This document shows, one piece after another, positions 6,914 to 13,034 of a stretch of DNA of 14,044 nucleotides (the stretch's first letter is position 1; each line of letters starts with the position of its first letter). Source of the stretch: Colimorpha sp045597845 (GTDB lineage Bacteria; Bacteroidota; Bacteroidia; Bacteroidales; P3); NCBI GenBank assembly GCA_045597845.1, contig JAZLKZ010000082.1, positions 1 to 14,044 on the forward strand. The letters are read 5' to 3'. The notes under the pieces are model-generated. The model had not been told where the DNA came from. It ran no database searches and saw only the letters and a program-made list of their open reading frames with translations. Both the position numbers and the translations under genes were made by a program.

Positions 6914-6934
6914 CCCAAAAATAAAAATAATTAT

Positions 6935-8137
6935 ATGGAAATACTTAGCAATAGAATTCTCAAAATGGCAGAGAGCGAAACCCTCGCCATGACTGCCAAG
7001 GCGCGCGAACTGAAAGCGCAAGGAAAAGACGTCATCAGTCTTTCTATCGGCGAACCCGACTTTAACACTCCCGATGCAGTGAAAGATGCAGCCAAGCAAG
7101 CCATCGACGACAACTTCACCCATTATCCTCCCGTACCGGGCTATCCCGATTTGCGGGAAGCCATCTGCAAAAAGTTCAAACGCGACAACAACCTCGATTT
7201 CAAACCCGAACAAATCGTCGTATCCACGGGTGCCAAGCAGAGCATCTACCAGCTGGTGCAATGCCTCATCAATCCTGGCGACGAGGTCATCATTCCTACT
7301 CCTTTTTGGGTATCCTACAAGGAAATCGTGCGCGTGGCAGAAGGCAAATGCGTCTATGTGAAGACCTCCATCGAGAACGATTTCAAGGTTACTCCCGAAA
7401 AACTGGAAGCCGCCATCACTCCCAAGACCAAGCTCGTCATGTTCAGCAGTCCCAGCAATCCCACGGGCATGCTTTACACGAAGGAAGAGCTGAAAGGCAT
7501 CGCCGAAGTTGTCGCCAAACACGACAACCTCTTTGTGATGGCTGATGAAATCTACGAGCACATCAACTTTGTGGGCAAACATGAAAGCATCGCCCAGTTC
7601 GACTGCGTGAAGGACCGTGTCATCACCATCAACGGAGTTGCCAAGGGCTTCGCCATGACAGGTTGGCGTATCGGATTTATCGCCGCTCCTATTGTTATCG
7701 CAAAGGCTTGCAATAAGTTGCAAGGTCAGGTTACCAGTGCCACCTGCTCCATCGCCCAGAAAGCTACCGTATGTGCAATGTTGATGGATCCCGCCACCAG
7801 CGAGGACATCATCAATATGCGCAACATCTTCCAGCAGCGTCGCGACATGGTCTATAAGATGCTGTGCGACATCCCAGGCTTGAAGGTGCGTCTGCCGCAG
7901 GGCGCTTTCTATTTCTTCCCCGACGTGAGCAGCTATTATGGCAAGAGTTTCAATGGCAAGAAGATTGAGAACTCCACTGACATGGCGTTCTATCTGTTGA
8001 ACGAAGCCAATGTGGCAACCGTGATGGGTAGCGCTTTTGGCGACGATGCTTGTATCCGCCTGAGCTACGCCACCAGCGAAGAGTTGCTTAGAGAAGCCCT
8101 CCGTCGCATCAAAGAGGCATTGCTGAATCTGAAATAA
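6935..8137 (+). CDS. aspC: Class I (Ib-like) aspartate-type aminotransferase
   Basis: PLP-dependent cytoplasmic transaminase, most like the prokaryotic aspartate aminotransferase group that exchanges amino groups between aspartate/glutamate and 2-oxo acids. The protein has 400 residues from the ATG chosen because an upstream TTG lies in the promoter. Visible landmarks are SIGEPDFNTP (37-46), the STGAKQSIY cofactor-phosphate loop (97-105), SSPSNPTG with Asn175, ADEIYEH with Asp204 and Tyr207, Schiff-base Lys237 in GVAKGFAMTGWRIG, and the substrate-carboxylate Arg375 in IRLSYA. Length is typical. Single-gene transcription unit with its own promoter and a strong terminator. The true substrate could instead be an aromatic or other amino acid, since family members overlap. 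Confidence 0.93.
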   Translation: MEILSNRILKMAESETLAMTAKARELKAQGKDVISLSIGEPDFNTPDAVKDAAKQAIDDNFTHYPPVPGYPDLREAICKKFKRDNNLDFKPEQIVVSTGAKQSIYQLVQCLINPGDEVIIPTPFWVSYKEIVRVAEGKCVYVKTSIENDFKVTPEKLEAAITPKTKLVMFSSPSNPTGMLYTKEELKGIAEVVAKHDNLFVMADEIYEHINFVGKHESIAQFDCVKDRVITINGVAKGFAMTGWRIGFIAAPIVIAKACNKLQGQVTSATCSIAQKATVCAMLMDPATSEDIINMRNIFQQRRDMVYKMLCDIPGLKVRLPQGAFYFFPDVSSYYGKSFNGKKIENSTDMAFYLLNEANVATVMGSAFGDDACIRLSYATSEELLREALRRIKEALLNLK

Positions 8138-8160
8138 GATTGGTACAACATAATTAATAG

Positions 8161-8188
8161 CGGGGCTCGTTCATTCGAACGAGCCCCG
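8161..8188. terminator. Strong hairpin terminator between convergent genes
   Basis: A perfect 12-bp GC-rich stem (8161-8172 with 8177-8188) encloses the 4-base loop ATTC, followed on the plus strand by TTATTT. It begins 23 bases after the aminotransferase stop and ends 18 bases before the convergent secreted-protein stop, so it can serve both strands; the T-richer side favours the plus strand. Confidence 0.9.
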
Positions 8189-8206
8189 TTATTTGCTAAG
8201 AACAAT

Positions 8207-8806
8207 TTATTTATTCATCTCATAAGACATATAATCCAAAATAAACGAAGATGCTTGCTGAATGGTTTTCTCGTCGGGACAGAGGAAAACCAAGACGGTC
8301 ATTTCTTGTGGTGATCCAGAGATTAGATAGGTTCCGTTGTCTCCAGGAAGTGCATCTGCTCTTAAAGAGGTAAATTGCACAGTTGTCGGCTTTTTGTCTG
8401 GATTGTCCTCTTTTTTGGAAACGTTTATTTCCATGTGTTTCACAGATTCAAGAAACATTTGTATCGAAGGTTTTTCTTTCTGTAGCGTATCTTTGCTCGC
8501 TCTTTGTATTTCTTTTATTATGTGGAACTTGTCGTTAAAGGGTTTGTAGTATTGATAGCGCTCCCCCGTTTTGTCATTCTTGTAGGGTAAAGAAACTAAG
8601 GTCTTCATCAGATTGCGGTAGGTCATGGAATCTTGAGCCACGAGCATGGTGATGGTCGCCGTTGTCTTATTGCCGATAGGGTAGTTCTCGATGCACGTCG
8701 CTGTGATGCTGGGTAGTTCTACAAACTTTTTGTAGAGTGCTGTCTGAGCCGACAATTCACAGGTGGCGAGCAAAGCAAGTGCCACCAATAGGATGTTTTT
8801 CTTCAT
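8207..8806 (-). CDS. Secreted protein of unknown function in the sigma-factor unit
   Basis: 199 residues from MKKNILLVALALLATCELSA, a signal peptide likely cut before Gln21 (SA|QT). I rejected an in-frame ATG 26 codons upstream because it overlaps the preceding gene and would bury this signal peptide. LLATC resembles a lipobox but has Thr at -1, so simple secretion to the periplasm is more likely. The mature part has alternating beta and helix, including TATITMLVAQD, a central charged region (KEDNPDKK) and SGSPQEMTVLVFLCPDEKT near the end. I do not recognise the family. In Bacteroidetes, DUF4252 proteins often sit in this third position after an ECF sigma factor and membrane protein, and a distant relation is possible but unproven. 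It starts 8 bases after the membrane-protein stop, so it is certainly in the same operon. Confidence 0.75.
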   Translation of the reverse strand: MKKNILLVALALLATCELSAQTALYKKFVELPSITATCIENYPIGNKTTATITMLVAQDSMTYRNLMKTLVSLPYKNDKTGERYQYYKPFNDKFHIIKEIQRASKDTLQKEKPSIQMFLESVKHMEINVSKKEDNPDKKPTTVQFTSLRADALPGDNGTYLISGSPQEMTVLVFLCPDEKTIQQASSFILDYMSYEMNK

Positions 8807-8814
8807 AATAAGGA

Positions 8815-9210
8815 TTATTTTAATGTTAAGATTACTGATTGCATTTGCTGGATAACTTCGTCGGCATTGCAGTTGTTTTCGCAATAGACGCGTATGCCTT
8901 CGCTGGTTTCGCTGTAGGCGTAGGTTCTTGCTGTATGTTGAACAGGCTTGGAGGGGGATGAAACTTGTGGTATTGGCTGAGATACTGGCTGTTGTACATC
9001 AGCCTTTGCGATATAAGATGGTTTTGTTTCTTGTCGAGGATAGAACATGATGCAGGTAGCAATTACGGCGATTATTCCCATTGCGGCAATGCTTAACCGT
9101 AAGGCAAGAGGGCGGATTCTCCTTTGGTTTTGAGGAAGGATTGACTCTTGCAGAATCTTTTCTCGGTTGGCATGATGAATTTGTTCGATGGTGTTTTCGA
9201 TATCGTTCAT
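8815..9210 (-). CDS. Single-pass membrane protein, putative anti-sigma partner
   Basis: 131 residues starting MNDIENTIEQIHHANREKIL. I chose the ATG at 9210 because it lies 4 bases after the sigma-factor stop; a longer in-frame opening into the sigma gene is an overlap artefact. Residues 1-34 are charged and cytoplasmic, about 35-57 form one hydrophobic membrane span (ALRLSIAAMGIIAVIATCIM), 60-100 are a Pro/Ser/Gln-rich linker, and the C-terminal part contains GIRVYCENNCNADEVIQQM with Cys110 and Cys114. Position directly after an ECF-type sigma gene and the membrane topology suggest that its N-terminus binds and holds the sigma factor. It has no zinc-binding HxxxCxxC motif and no FecR domain, so it is not a standard anti-sigma of a known class. 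Confidence 0.7.
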   Translation of the reverse strand: MNDIENTIEQIHHANREKILQESILPQNQRRIRPLALRLSIAAMGIIAVIATCIMFYPRQETKPSYIAKADVQQPVSQPIPQVSSPSKPVQHTARTYAYSETSEGIRVYCENNCNADEVIQQMQSVILTLK

Positions 9211-9214
9211 GGGA

Positions 9215-9688
9215 TTATTGATTGTTTGAAATGTCTGACAGTTTTTTCTTGATGCGTGCGATGCGTGTCTGGATATTTGTTTCGGTGGTTGAAAGCATTT
9301 GGGCAAGTTCCTGTTGTTTCCATCCTTCCAAATAAAGTCGTAGCAATTTTTTGTCCTTTGGTGGCAATTGTTGTATGAGTTCGTTGAGTTCTTCGATGGC
9401 TTCTTGAGTGTCAATGTGATGAGGGATTTCAAGACCTTCCATCGGCATGGTTTCAATTTGGCGGTTTTTCTTTCGACGCCATGAGATGGCAGTGTTCATG
9501 GCTATGCGCCATACCCATGTAATTGCCTTGCATTGAGGTTGGTAGTCCTTCCACCCAATCCAAAGATTCAAGATGATGTCTTGCCTCAAGTCTTCCCTAT
9601 CCTCTGTCGAGTGGCAGAAAGAATGGCAAATACGGTTTATTGCCGAGGAGTGTTGTTCGATAAGGGTAAGAAATGGGTGTGTAATCAT
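9215..9688 (-). CDS. ECF-type RNA polymerase sigma factor
   Basis: 157-residue two-domain sigma factor. Region 2 covers about residues 15-73, with DLRQDIILNLW (core-polymerase binding) and ITWVWRIAMNTAISWRRKK (-10 recognition and melting). Region 4 covers about 100-152, with LPPKDKKLLRLYLEGWKQQELAQML followed by the recognition helix TTETNIQTRIARIKKKL. Region 1 and region 3 are absent, as in the ECF group. It heads a tightly spaced three-gene operon with a putative anti-sigma membrane protein and a secreted protein, so the unit probably senses an envelope condition. A strong terminator at 9748-9780 isolates it from the gene upstream. The start ATG precedes a conserved-looking N-terminal helix and no better start exists. 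Confidence 0.9.
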   Translation of the reverse strand: MITHPFLTLIEQHSSAINRICHSFCHSTEDREDLRQDIILNLWIGWKDYQPQCKAITWVWRIAMNTAISWRRKKNRQIETMPMEGLEIPHHIDTQEAIEELNELIQQLPPKDKKLLRLYLEGWKQQELAQMLSTTETNIQTRIARIKKKLSDISNNQ

Positions 9689-9707
9689 ACCTTTATTAAA
9701 CGCAAAG

Positions 9708-9738
9708 CAAAGGAAAAAATCACACCTTTTTCAAATAA
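9708..9738 (-). promoter_or_regulatory. Weak candidate promoter of the sigma-factor operon
   Basis: On the minus strand a TTTG (within TTATTTG, 9732-9738) is followed after 16 bases by TTCCTTTG (9708-9715), one mismatch from TAnnTTTG. It lies between the upstream terminator and the sigma-factor start, where a promoter is needed. An ECF operon may instead use a sigma-specific promoter not recognisable here. Confidence 0.3.
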
Positions 9739-9747
9739 GCATATAAA

Positions 9748-9780
9748 AAAAGGCATAGAGCCTGAAGCCCTATGCCTTTT
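9748..9780 (-). terminator. Intrinsic terminator of the Ser/Arg-repeat protein gene
   Basis: Perfect 11-bp stem (9748-9758 with 9770-9780) and an 11-base loop. Read on the minus strand, the core stem GGCATAG...CTATGCC is followed by a run of eight T, the classic form. It lies 25 bases after the stop codon of the Ser/Arg-repeat gene and before the sigma-factor gene. The A-run of the other arm gives it some bidirectional character, but no plus-strand gene ends nearby. Confidence 0.9.
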
Positions 9781-9805
9781 CGATAGTTGATAACTATTGT
9801 TAGTC

Positions 9806-10846
9806 TTAATCTTCTTCGTAGATGAGGAGTTCACCGTTGGCGTAGAAGAAGAGGAGCGGAGCTTTTTCATGTTTCTTGAAGAGCCAGCAACCGCCGTTCT
9901 CTTTGTCGATTTCCATGGTAACATACTTGCTCGATACGGGAGTTTCCGCCAGGAGGTGGTCGTCTTTGTCGAAAATCTGCAAGTAGTTGTCCTTCTCGCC
10001 TTTGTCAACCAGCATGTAGATGTAGTCGCCGCTTACTGCGAAGGTGATCATCTCGGTGTGGTAGGTGTCGCGTACATAGTTTCTCACTACTACGATATCG
10101 GTGCAGTGCCAGTCGTACCAGTAGTTATGGCAGTAGAGCCAGAATCCGGGCCAGTAAACGATGGGAGGAGGCAGAGGGTGCCAAAACACCGGACGCATGT
10201 GCATCATGTGGTGATGGTGCGGGTGATGGAAGTAAGGAGCGGGGTGGATGGGACGCATAGATGGCGGAGGAGTGCCGCCAGGACGGCCGGCGCGTGAGTA
10301 GTTGGGTGCAACTCCACCTTTTATTGGGCGTGCGGGAGCTACGCCGGCACGGCTTGTCCCATTGCCAGGACGACCAGCGGGAGATGCGTTGGAACCACCG
10401 TTAGGACCCATGTCGCCTTTTCTCATGCTGGAGTTTGAAGGACGGGCGGCTGCTCTGTTGTCGTTGGAAGGACGAGAGTAGCTGCTAGGGCTGGAAGAAG
10501 AGGAAGAGGGGCGCGAATAAGTTGCGGTGCGTGAAGAACCAGAGTTGCGGCTGCTCGACGAAGGTCTTGAGTAGGAACTGCTTGAGCGGGAGCTACTGCT
10601 TGAGGGACGCGAGTACGATGAGCTGGAGCGCGAACTACTGCTGCTCGATGGACGCGAATACGATGAGCTTGAGCGTGAGCAGCTCGAGGAACGTGACATG
10701 CTTGAGCTGGAGTGGCTCGAAGCGGAGCTTGAAGGACGACTTCCGCCACCGGAACGGCCGCCGCCACCGGGACGTTGTGCCAAGGCTGGCATTGCACTCA
10801 GTGTGGCACAGAGCATCATCAATGCGAAAAATTTCTTGGTCTTCAT
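9806..10846 (-). CDS. Secreted Ser/Arg/Tyr-repeat protein with His- and aromatic-rich middle
   Basis: 346 residues. A clear signal peptide (MKTKKFFALMMLCATLSAMPALA|Q) is followed by a Gly-rich stretch and then, at about residues 36-128, a low-complexity region built from SRPSSS, RSSSSY and YSRP motifs (YSRP occurs five times). Residues 130-195 are Arg/Gly/Pro-rich. Residues about 199-248 form a His, Trp, Tyr and Pro cluster (HHPHHHHMMHMRP, FWHPLPPP, YWPGFW). The final 100 residues look like a folded beta domain of short strands (GDYIYMLVDKG, YLQIFDKDDHLLAE, YVTMEIDKENGG, PLLFFYANGELLIYEED). Extracytoplasmic location is well supported; function is not known. The repeats use many different serine codons, so the protein sequence, not a DNA microsatellite, is conserved. 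It stands alone between a terminator downstream and the GH3 gene upstream. Confidence 0.85.
   Translation of the reverse strand: MKTKKFFALMMLCATLSAMPALAQRPGGGGRSGGGSRPSSSASSHSSSSMSRSSSCSRSSSSYSRPSSSSSSRSSSSYSRPSSSSSRSSSSYSRPSSSSRNSGSSRTATYSRPSSSSSSPSSYSRPSNDNRAAARPSNSSMRKGDMGPNGGSNASPAGRPGNGTSRAGVAPARPIKGGVAPNYSRAGRPGGTPPPSMRPIHPAPYFHHPHHHHMMHMRPVFWHPLPPPIVYWPGFWLYCHNYWYDWHCTDIVVVRNYVRDTYHTEMITFAVSGDYIYMLVDKGEKDNYLQIFDKDDHLLAETPVSSKYVTMEIDKENGGCWLFKKHEKAPLLFFYANGELLIYEED
10463..10741 (-). repeat. Imperfect coding repeats of the Ser/Arg/Tyr region
   Basis: This stretch encodes residues about 36-128 of the secreted protein. The clearest part is near 10560-10690, where units of about 14-15 codons (SRSSSSYSRPSSSS) recur. 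Serine is coded by TCG, TCA, TCC, AGC and AGT in mixed order and Arg by CGT, CGC and AGA, so the units have diverged at the DNA level. Confidence 0.75.
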
Positions 10847-10941
10847 GATATTTATTTTTTAATGTTGTTTGTAGAATTGGAGGCTCTCTGACAAGATTAG
10901 TCTATCAGCCTTTCATAATATAAGTACAGTTCGATTTGCTT

Positions 10942-12099
10942 TTATTGCATCACTTGCTTTTTTATTTTTCTGATGCGTTCGGCGGACTGATGGATGCGTT
11001 CGGGCGAGATTTCGCCGCTTTCTACCATTTGCTTGATGATTTTCACGGTGGTAGGAACCACGTTTTCATCGTATTTAGATCCATTGTTGCTCAGGCAGAG
11101 CATATCTACGCCGGATCGGATGGCGAGGCGAATGGCCTCTTCGAAACCGTACTGTTTGGTGATGGCACCCATAGCGAGGTCGTCGGTTACGATGACTCCT
11201 TCAAACCCCATTCCTTCGCGCAGCATGGCGGTGTTGACGTGGTTTGACAAAGAGGTTGGGTATTTCTCGTCAAGTTGGCGAACCATCAAATGTCCAGTCA
11301 TTACCATGGGAACTACTCCTTGGGCGATGAGGTGTTGGTAGGGTATCAGTTCGTTTTCCGACCAGGTGTCGGAGATGTCCACCAAACCTTGATGAGTGTC
11401 GCCCGCCGCGCTTCCGTGTCCGGGAAAGTGCTTCATGCAGCCAACTATGCCGCTATTCTTCAGGGCGTCGAGCCAGATGCCGCAATAGTCAGTTACCACG
11501 TTGGGGTCGGAAGAGAAGCTGCGGTTTAACTTTCCGATGACGGGGCAGTTGGGATTGACATCCACGTCGGCCACGGGGGCGAAATCGAGGTTGATGCCTA
11601 CCTTCTTCAGCATAGATGCGGTAAGTCTTGCATAATGGCTTACGCTGTCTTTGCTTCCCTTAGCCATGGCTTTGGCGGAAGGAATGGTTTCAAATCCATA
11701 TTCGGGTTTCAGTCGGCTTACCTTGCCGCCTTCTTGGTCCACGCCAATCAGCAATTGGTTGTTGGCGTAAGATTGCAGCGACTTGCATAGTTCCGTCAGC
11801 TGTTTTACGCCGGAAATATTGCGCTGGTGCTTGCCTGTGGGAGCGTCGTACTCAAAAAGGATGACACTGCCCACATGGTATTTTTGGATGTCTCTAATAA
11901 TGTGGTTGTCTTTCTCGAGTTTTGTGCCACGGAAACCTACCATCAGCATTTCCCCGATATCCTCGTCAAGGTTGTTGGTAGGTACGACGGCTGCCGTGGT
12001 TTCGGATTTCAGTTGCAGCTGGTTGTTGCGCGGATTCTGTCCGCAGGCGGTGATCGCCATCGCAAATAAAAGCAGATTCAAAAGTATGGTTTTTCTCAT
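10942..12099 (-). CDS. GH3 beta-N-acetylhexosaminidase lipoprotein (NagZ-like)
   Basis: 385 residues from MRKTILLNLLLFAMAITAC, a lipoprotein signal peptide with lipidated Cys19; an in-frame ATG 17 codons upstream is rejected because it masks this signal. A single GH3 TIM-barrel follows. It shows IGVDQEGGKVSRL (118-130), KHFPGHG (223-229) followed by the Asp234-Thr-His236 dyad, which is the acid/base pair specific to the N-acetylglucosaminidase branch of GH3, and the nucleophile Asp306 in GVIVTDDLAMGAI. It probably releases beta-linked N-acetylglucosamine (or N-acetylhexosamine) from peptidoglycan fragments or glycans in the periplasm or at the membrane; unlike E. coli NagZ, it is exported, as in the B. 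subtilis enzyme. No C-terminal serine-type domain is present. It follows recR by 69 bases in the same direction with no visible terminator. Confidence 0.93.
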   Translation of the reverse strand: MRKTILLNLLLFAMAITACGQNPRNNQLQLKSETTAAVVPTNNLDEDIGEMLMVGFRGTKLEKDNHIIRDIQKYHVGSVILFEYDAPTGKHQRNISGVKQLTELCKSLQSYANNQLLIGVDQEGGKVSRLKPEYGFETIPSAKAMAKGSKDSVSHYARLTASMLKKVGINLDFAPVADVDVNPNCPVIGKLNRSFSSDPNVVTDYCGIWLDALKNSGIVGCMKHFPGHGSAAGDTHQGLVDISDTWSENELIPYQHLIAQGVVPMVMTGHLMVRQLDEKYPTSLSNHVNTAMLREGMGFEGVIVTDDLAMGAITKQYGFEEAIRLAIRSGVDMLCLSNNGSKYDENVVPTTVKIIKQMVESGEISPERIHQSAERIRKIKKQVMQ

Positions 12100-12168
12100 G
12101 GGGTATGATATTAGAAAATCAAGTGTTAAGCTAATAGTTCGTTCTTTCAATTCAACGATTCGACAATA

Positions 12169-12786
12169 CTAATTTAATTCGAATGGTATGCGGTGCTGCA
12201 GCGCCCTGCCCAAAGTGATTTCATCGGCATATTCAAGGTTGTCGCCCACGGCGATGCCTCGTGCGATGGTGGTTACCTTTACGCCAAGGGGTTGCAACTG
12301 CTTGTTGAGGTAGAAATTGGTGGTGTCGCCTTCCATGGTGGTGGGAAGGGCGAGAATGACTTCATCAACGTGTGCGGGATTGCTTTCTTGGATGCGTTTC
12401 AGCAGGGAATCAATATTGAGGTCGCGAATGCCGATGCCGTCGATGGGTGAGATTACCCCACCCAGCACATGGTAGAGCCCTCGGTATTGTTGGGTATTCT
12501 CGATTGCCATCACTTCTTGCACGTTTTCCACCACGCAGATGATGTTTTGCTGTCGTTTGGGGCTGCTGCACACAGGACATAGTTCCGTGTCGCTGACGCA
12601 GTTGCAAATCTTGCAGTGGTGCAGGTCGGTTTTCAGTCGCATGAGTGCGGAACAAAAATCCGCCACTTCGCTTTCCTTGCATCCCATGAGGTGCAGCGCA
12701 TAGCGCAACGCCGACCGTTTGCCAACACTGGGCAGGCTTGAGAGCTGGTCAACAGCTTGTTCCAATATGGCTGATGGGAGTGTCAA
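12169..12786 (-). CDS. recR: Recombination mediator protein RecR
   Basis: Works with RecO (and RecF) to load RecA onto single-stranded DNA at gaps. The 205-residue protein is complete: N-terminal helix-hairpin-helix (LSSLPSVGKRSALRYALHL, about 15-33), a C4 zinc finger (Cys58, Cys61, Cys70, Cys73), a Toprim domain (about 81-175, with ICVVE and LALPTTMEGDTT) and the C-terminal RGIAVGDNLEYADEITLGRAL signature. Length is typical. It is divergent from recA across 248 bases, so two partners of the same pathway share an intergenic control region. A -7 box at 12913-12920 gives a leader of about 120 bases that includes a heptamer repeat. Confidence 0.98.
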   Translation of the reverse strand: MTLPSAILEQAVDQLSSLPSVGKRSALRYALHLMGCKESEVADFCSALMRLKTDLHHCKICNCVSDTELCPVCSSPKRQQNIICVVENVQEVMAIENTQQYRGLYHVLGGVISPIDGIGIRDLNIDSLLKRIQESNPAHVDEVILALPTTMEGDTTNFYLNKQLQPLGVKVTTIARGIAVGDNLEYADEITLGRALQHRIPFELN

Positions 12787-12842
12787 AGGATGAGTATAGA
12801 TTTGGAGATTAGAAGATTTGAGATTTGTAGGGGCGACTATTC

Positions 12843-12870
12843 AATTCACTGGTCACTAATCACTATTCAC
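12843..12870 (-). repeat. GTGAnTn heptamer tandem repeat, copy 4 (recR leader)
   Basis: On the minus strand four phased units read GTGAATA, GTGATTA, GTGACCA and GTGAATT. It lies in the predicted recR leader, in the sense orientation of that transcript; in the other three copies the transcript carries the complement. A short AGATTTG-type direct repeat lies between it and recR (about 12799-12828). Confidence 0.7.
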
Positions 12871-12906
12871 AATATAATTTCCAAGGTTTCGGGGTCTTTT
12901 TTATTG

Positions 12907-12926
12907 AATTTGCAAAGATACAAATT
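12907..12926 (-). promoter_or_regulatory. Candidate recR promoter nested in an inverted repeat
   Basis: On the minus strand 12920-12913 reads TATCTTTG, a perfect -7 box identical to that of the aminotransferase gene. It is exactly framed by AATTTG (12907-12912) and CAAATT (12921-12926), a perfect 6-bp inverted repeat. No clear -33 TTTG is seen at the usual distance, so the promoter may depend on an activator or be weak. Confidence 0.5.
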
Positions 12927-12971
12927 AAAATTAAATTGGGGAGAATGATTATTCTATTCACTAAAATTTCG

Positions 12972-12998
12972 TACATTTGTAGTTCCCTATCAAATGTA
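12972..12998 (+). promoter_or_regulatory. Candidate recA promoter and operator-like inverted repeat
   Basis: TACATTTG (12972-12979) is a perfect -7 box for recA, predicting a start near 12985 and a leader of about 50 bases. The same 8 bases form the left arm of a perfect inverted repeat with CAAATGTA (12991-12998), 11 bases apart, so the repeat spans the transcription start. No canonical -33 element is visible. A repressor site is plausible but unproven. Confidence 0.55.
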
Positions 12999-13034
12999 AA
13001 ATCATATTTGTATTAACTTAAATAATTGGAAATT

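Noticed and set aside
6881..7723. 280-codon open frame antisense to the aminotransferase
   Set aside because: Shadow of a certain gene, which also covers its promoter; no domain or start signal supports it.
8807..8884. Upstream in-frame extension of the secreted protein
   Set aside because: It overlaps the membrane-protein gene and would hide a clear signal peptide starting at 8806.
10860..10915. GGCT...AGCC pairing (10872-10910) as a terminator of the GH3 gene
   Set aside because: Only 4 terminal base pairs plus scattered inner pairs, and no T-tract on the minus strand.
12787..13034. Canonical SOS/LexA box upstream of recA
   Set aside because: Neither CTG-N10-CAG nor GAAC-N4-GTTC was seen; only the ATTTG...CAAAT repeats described above.
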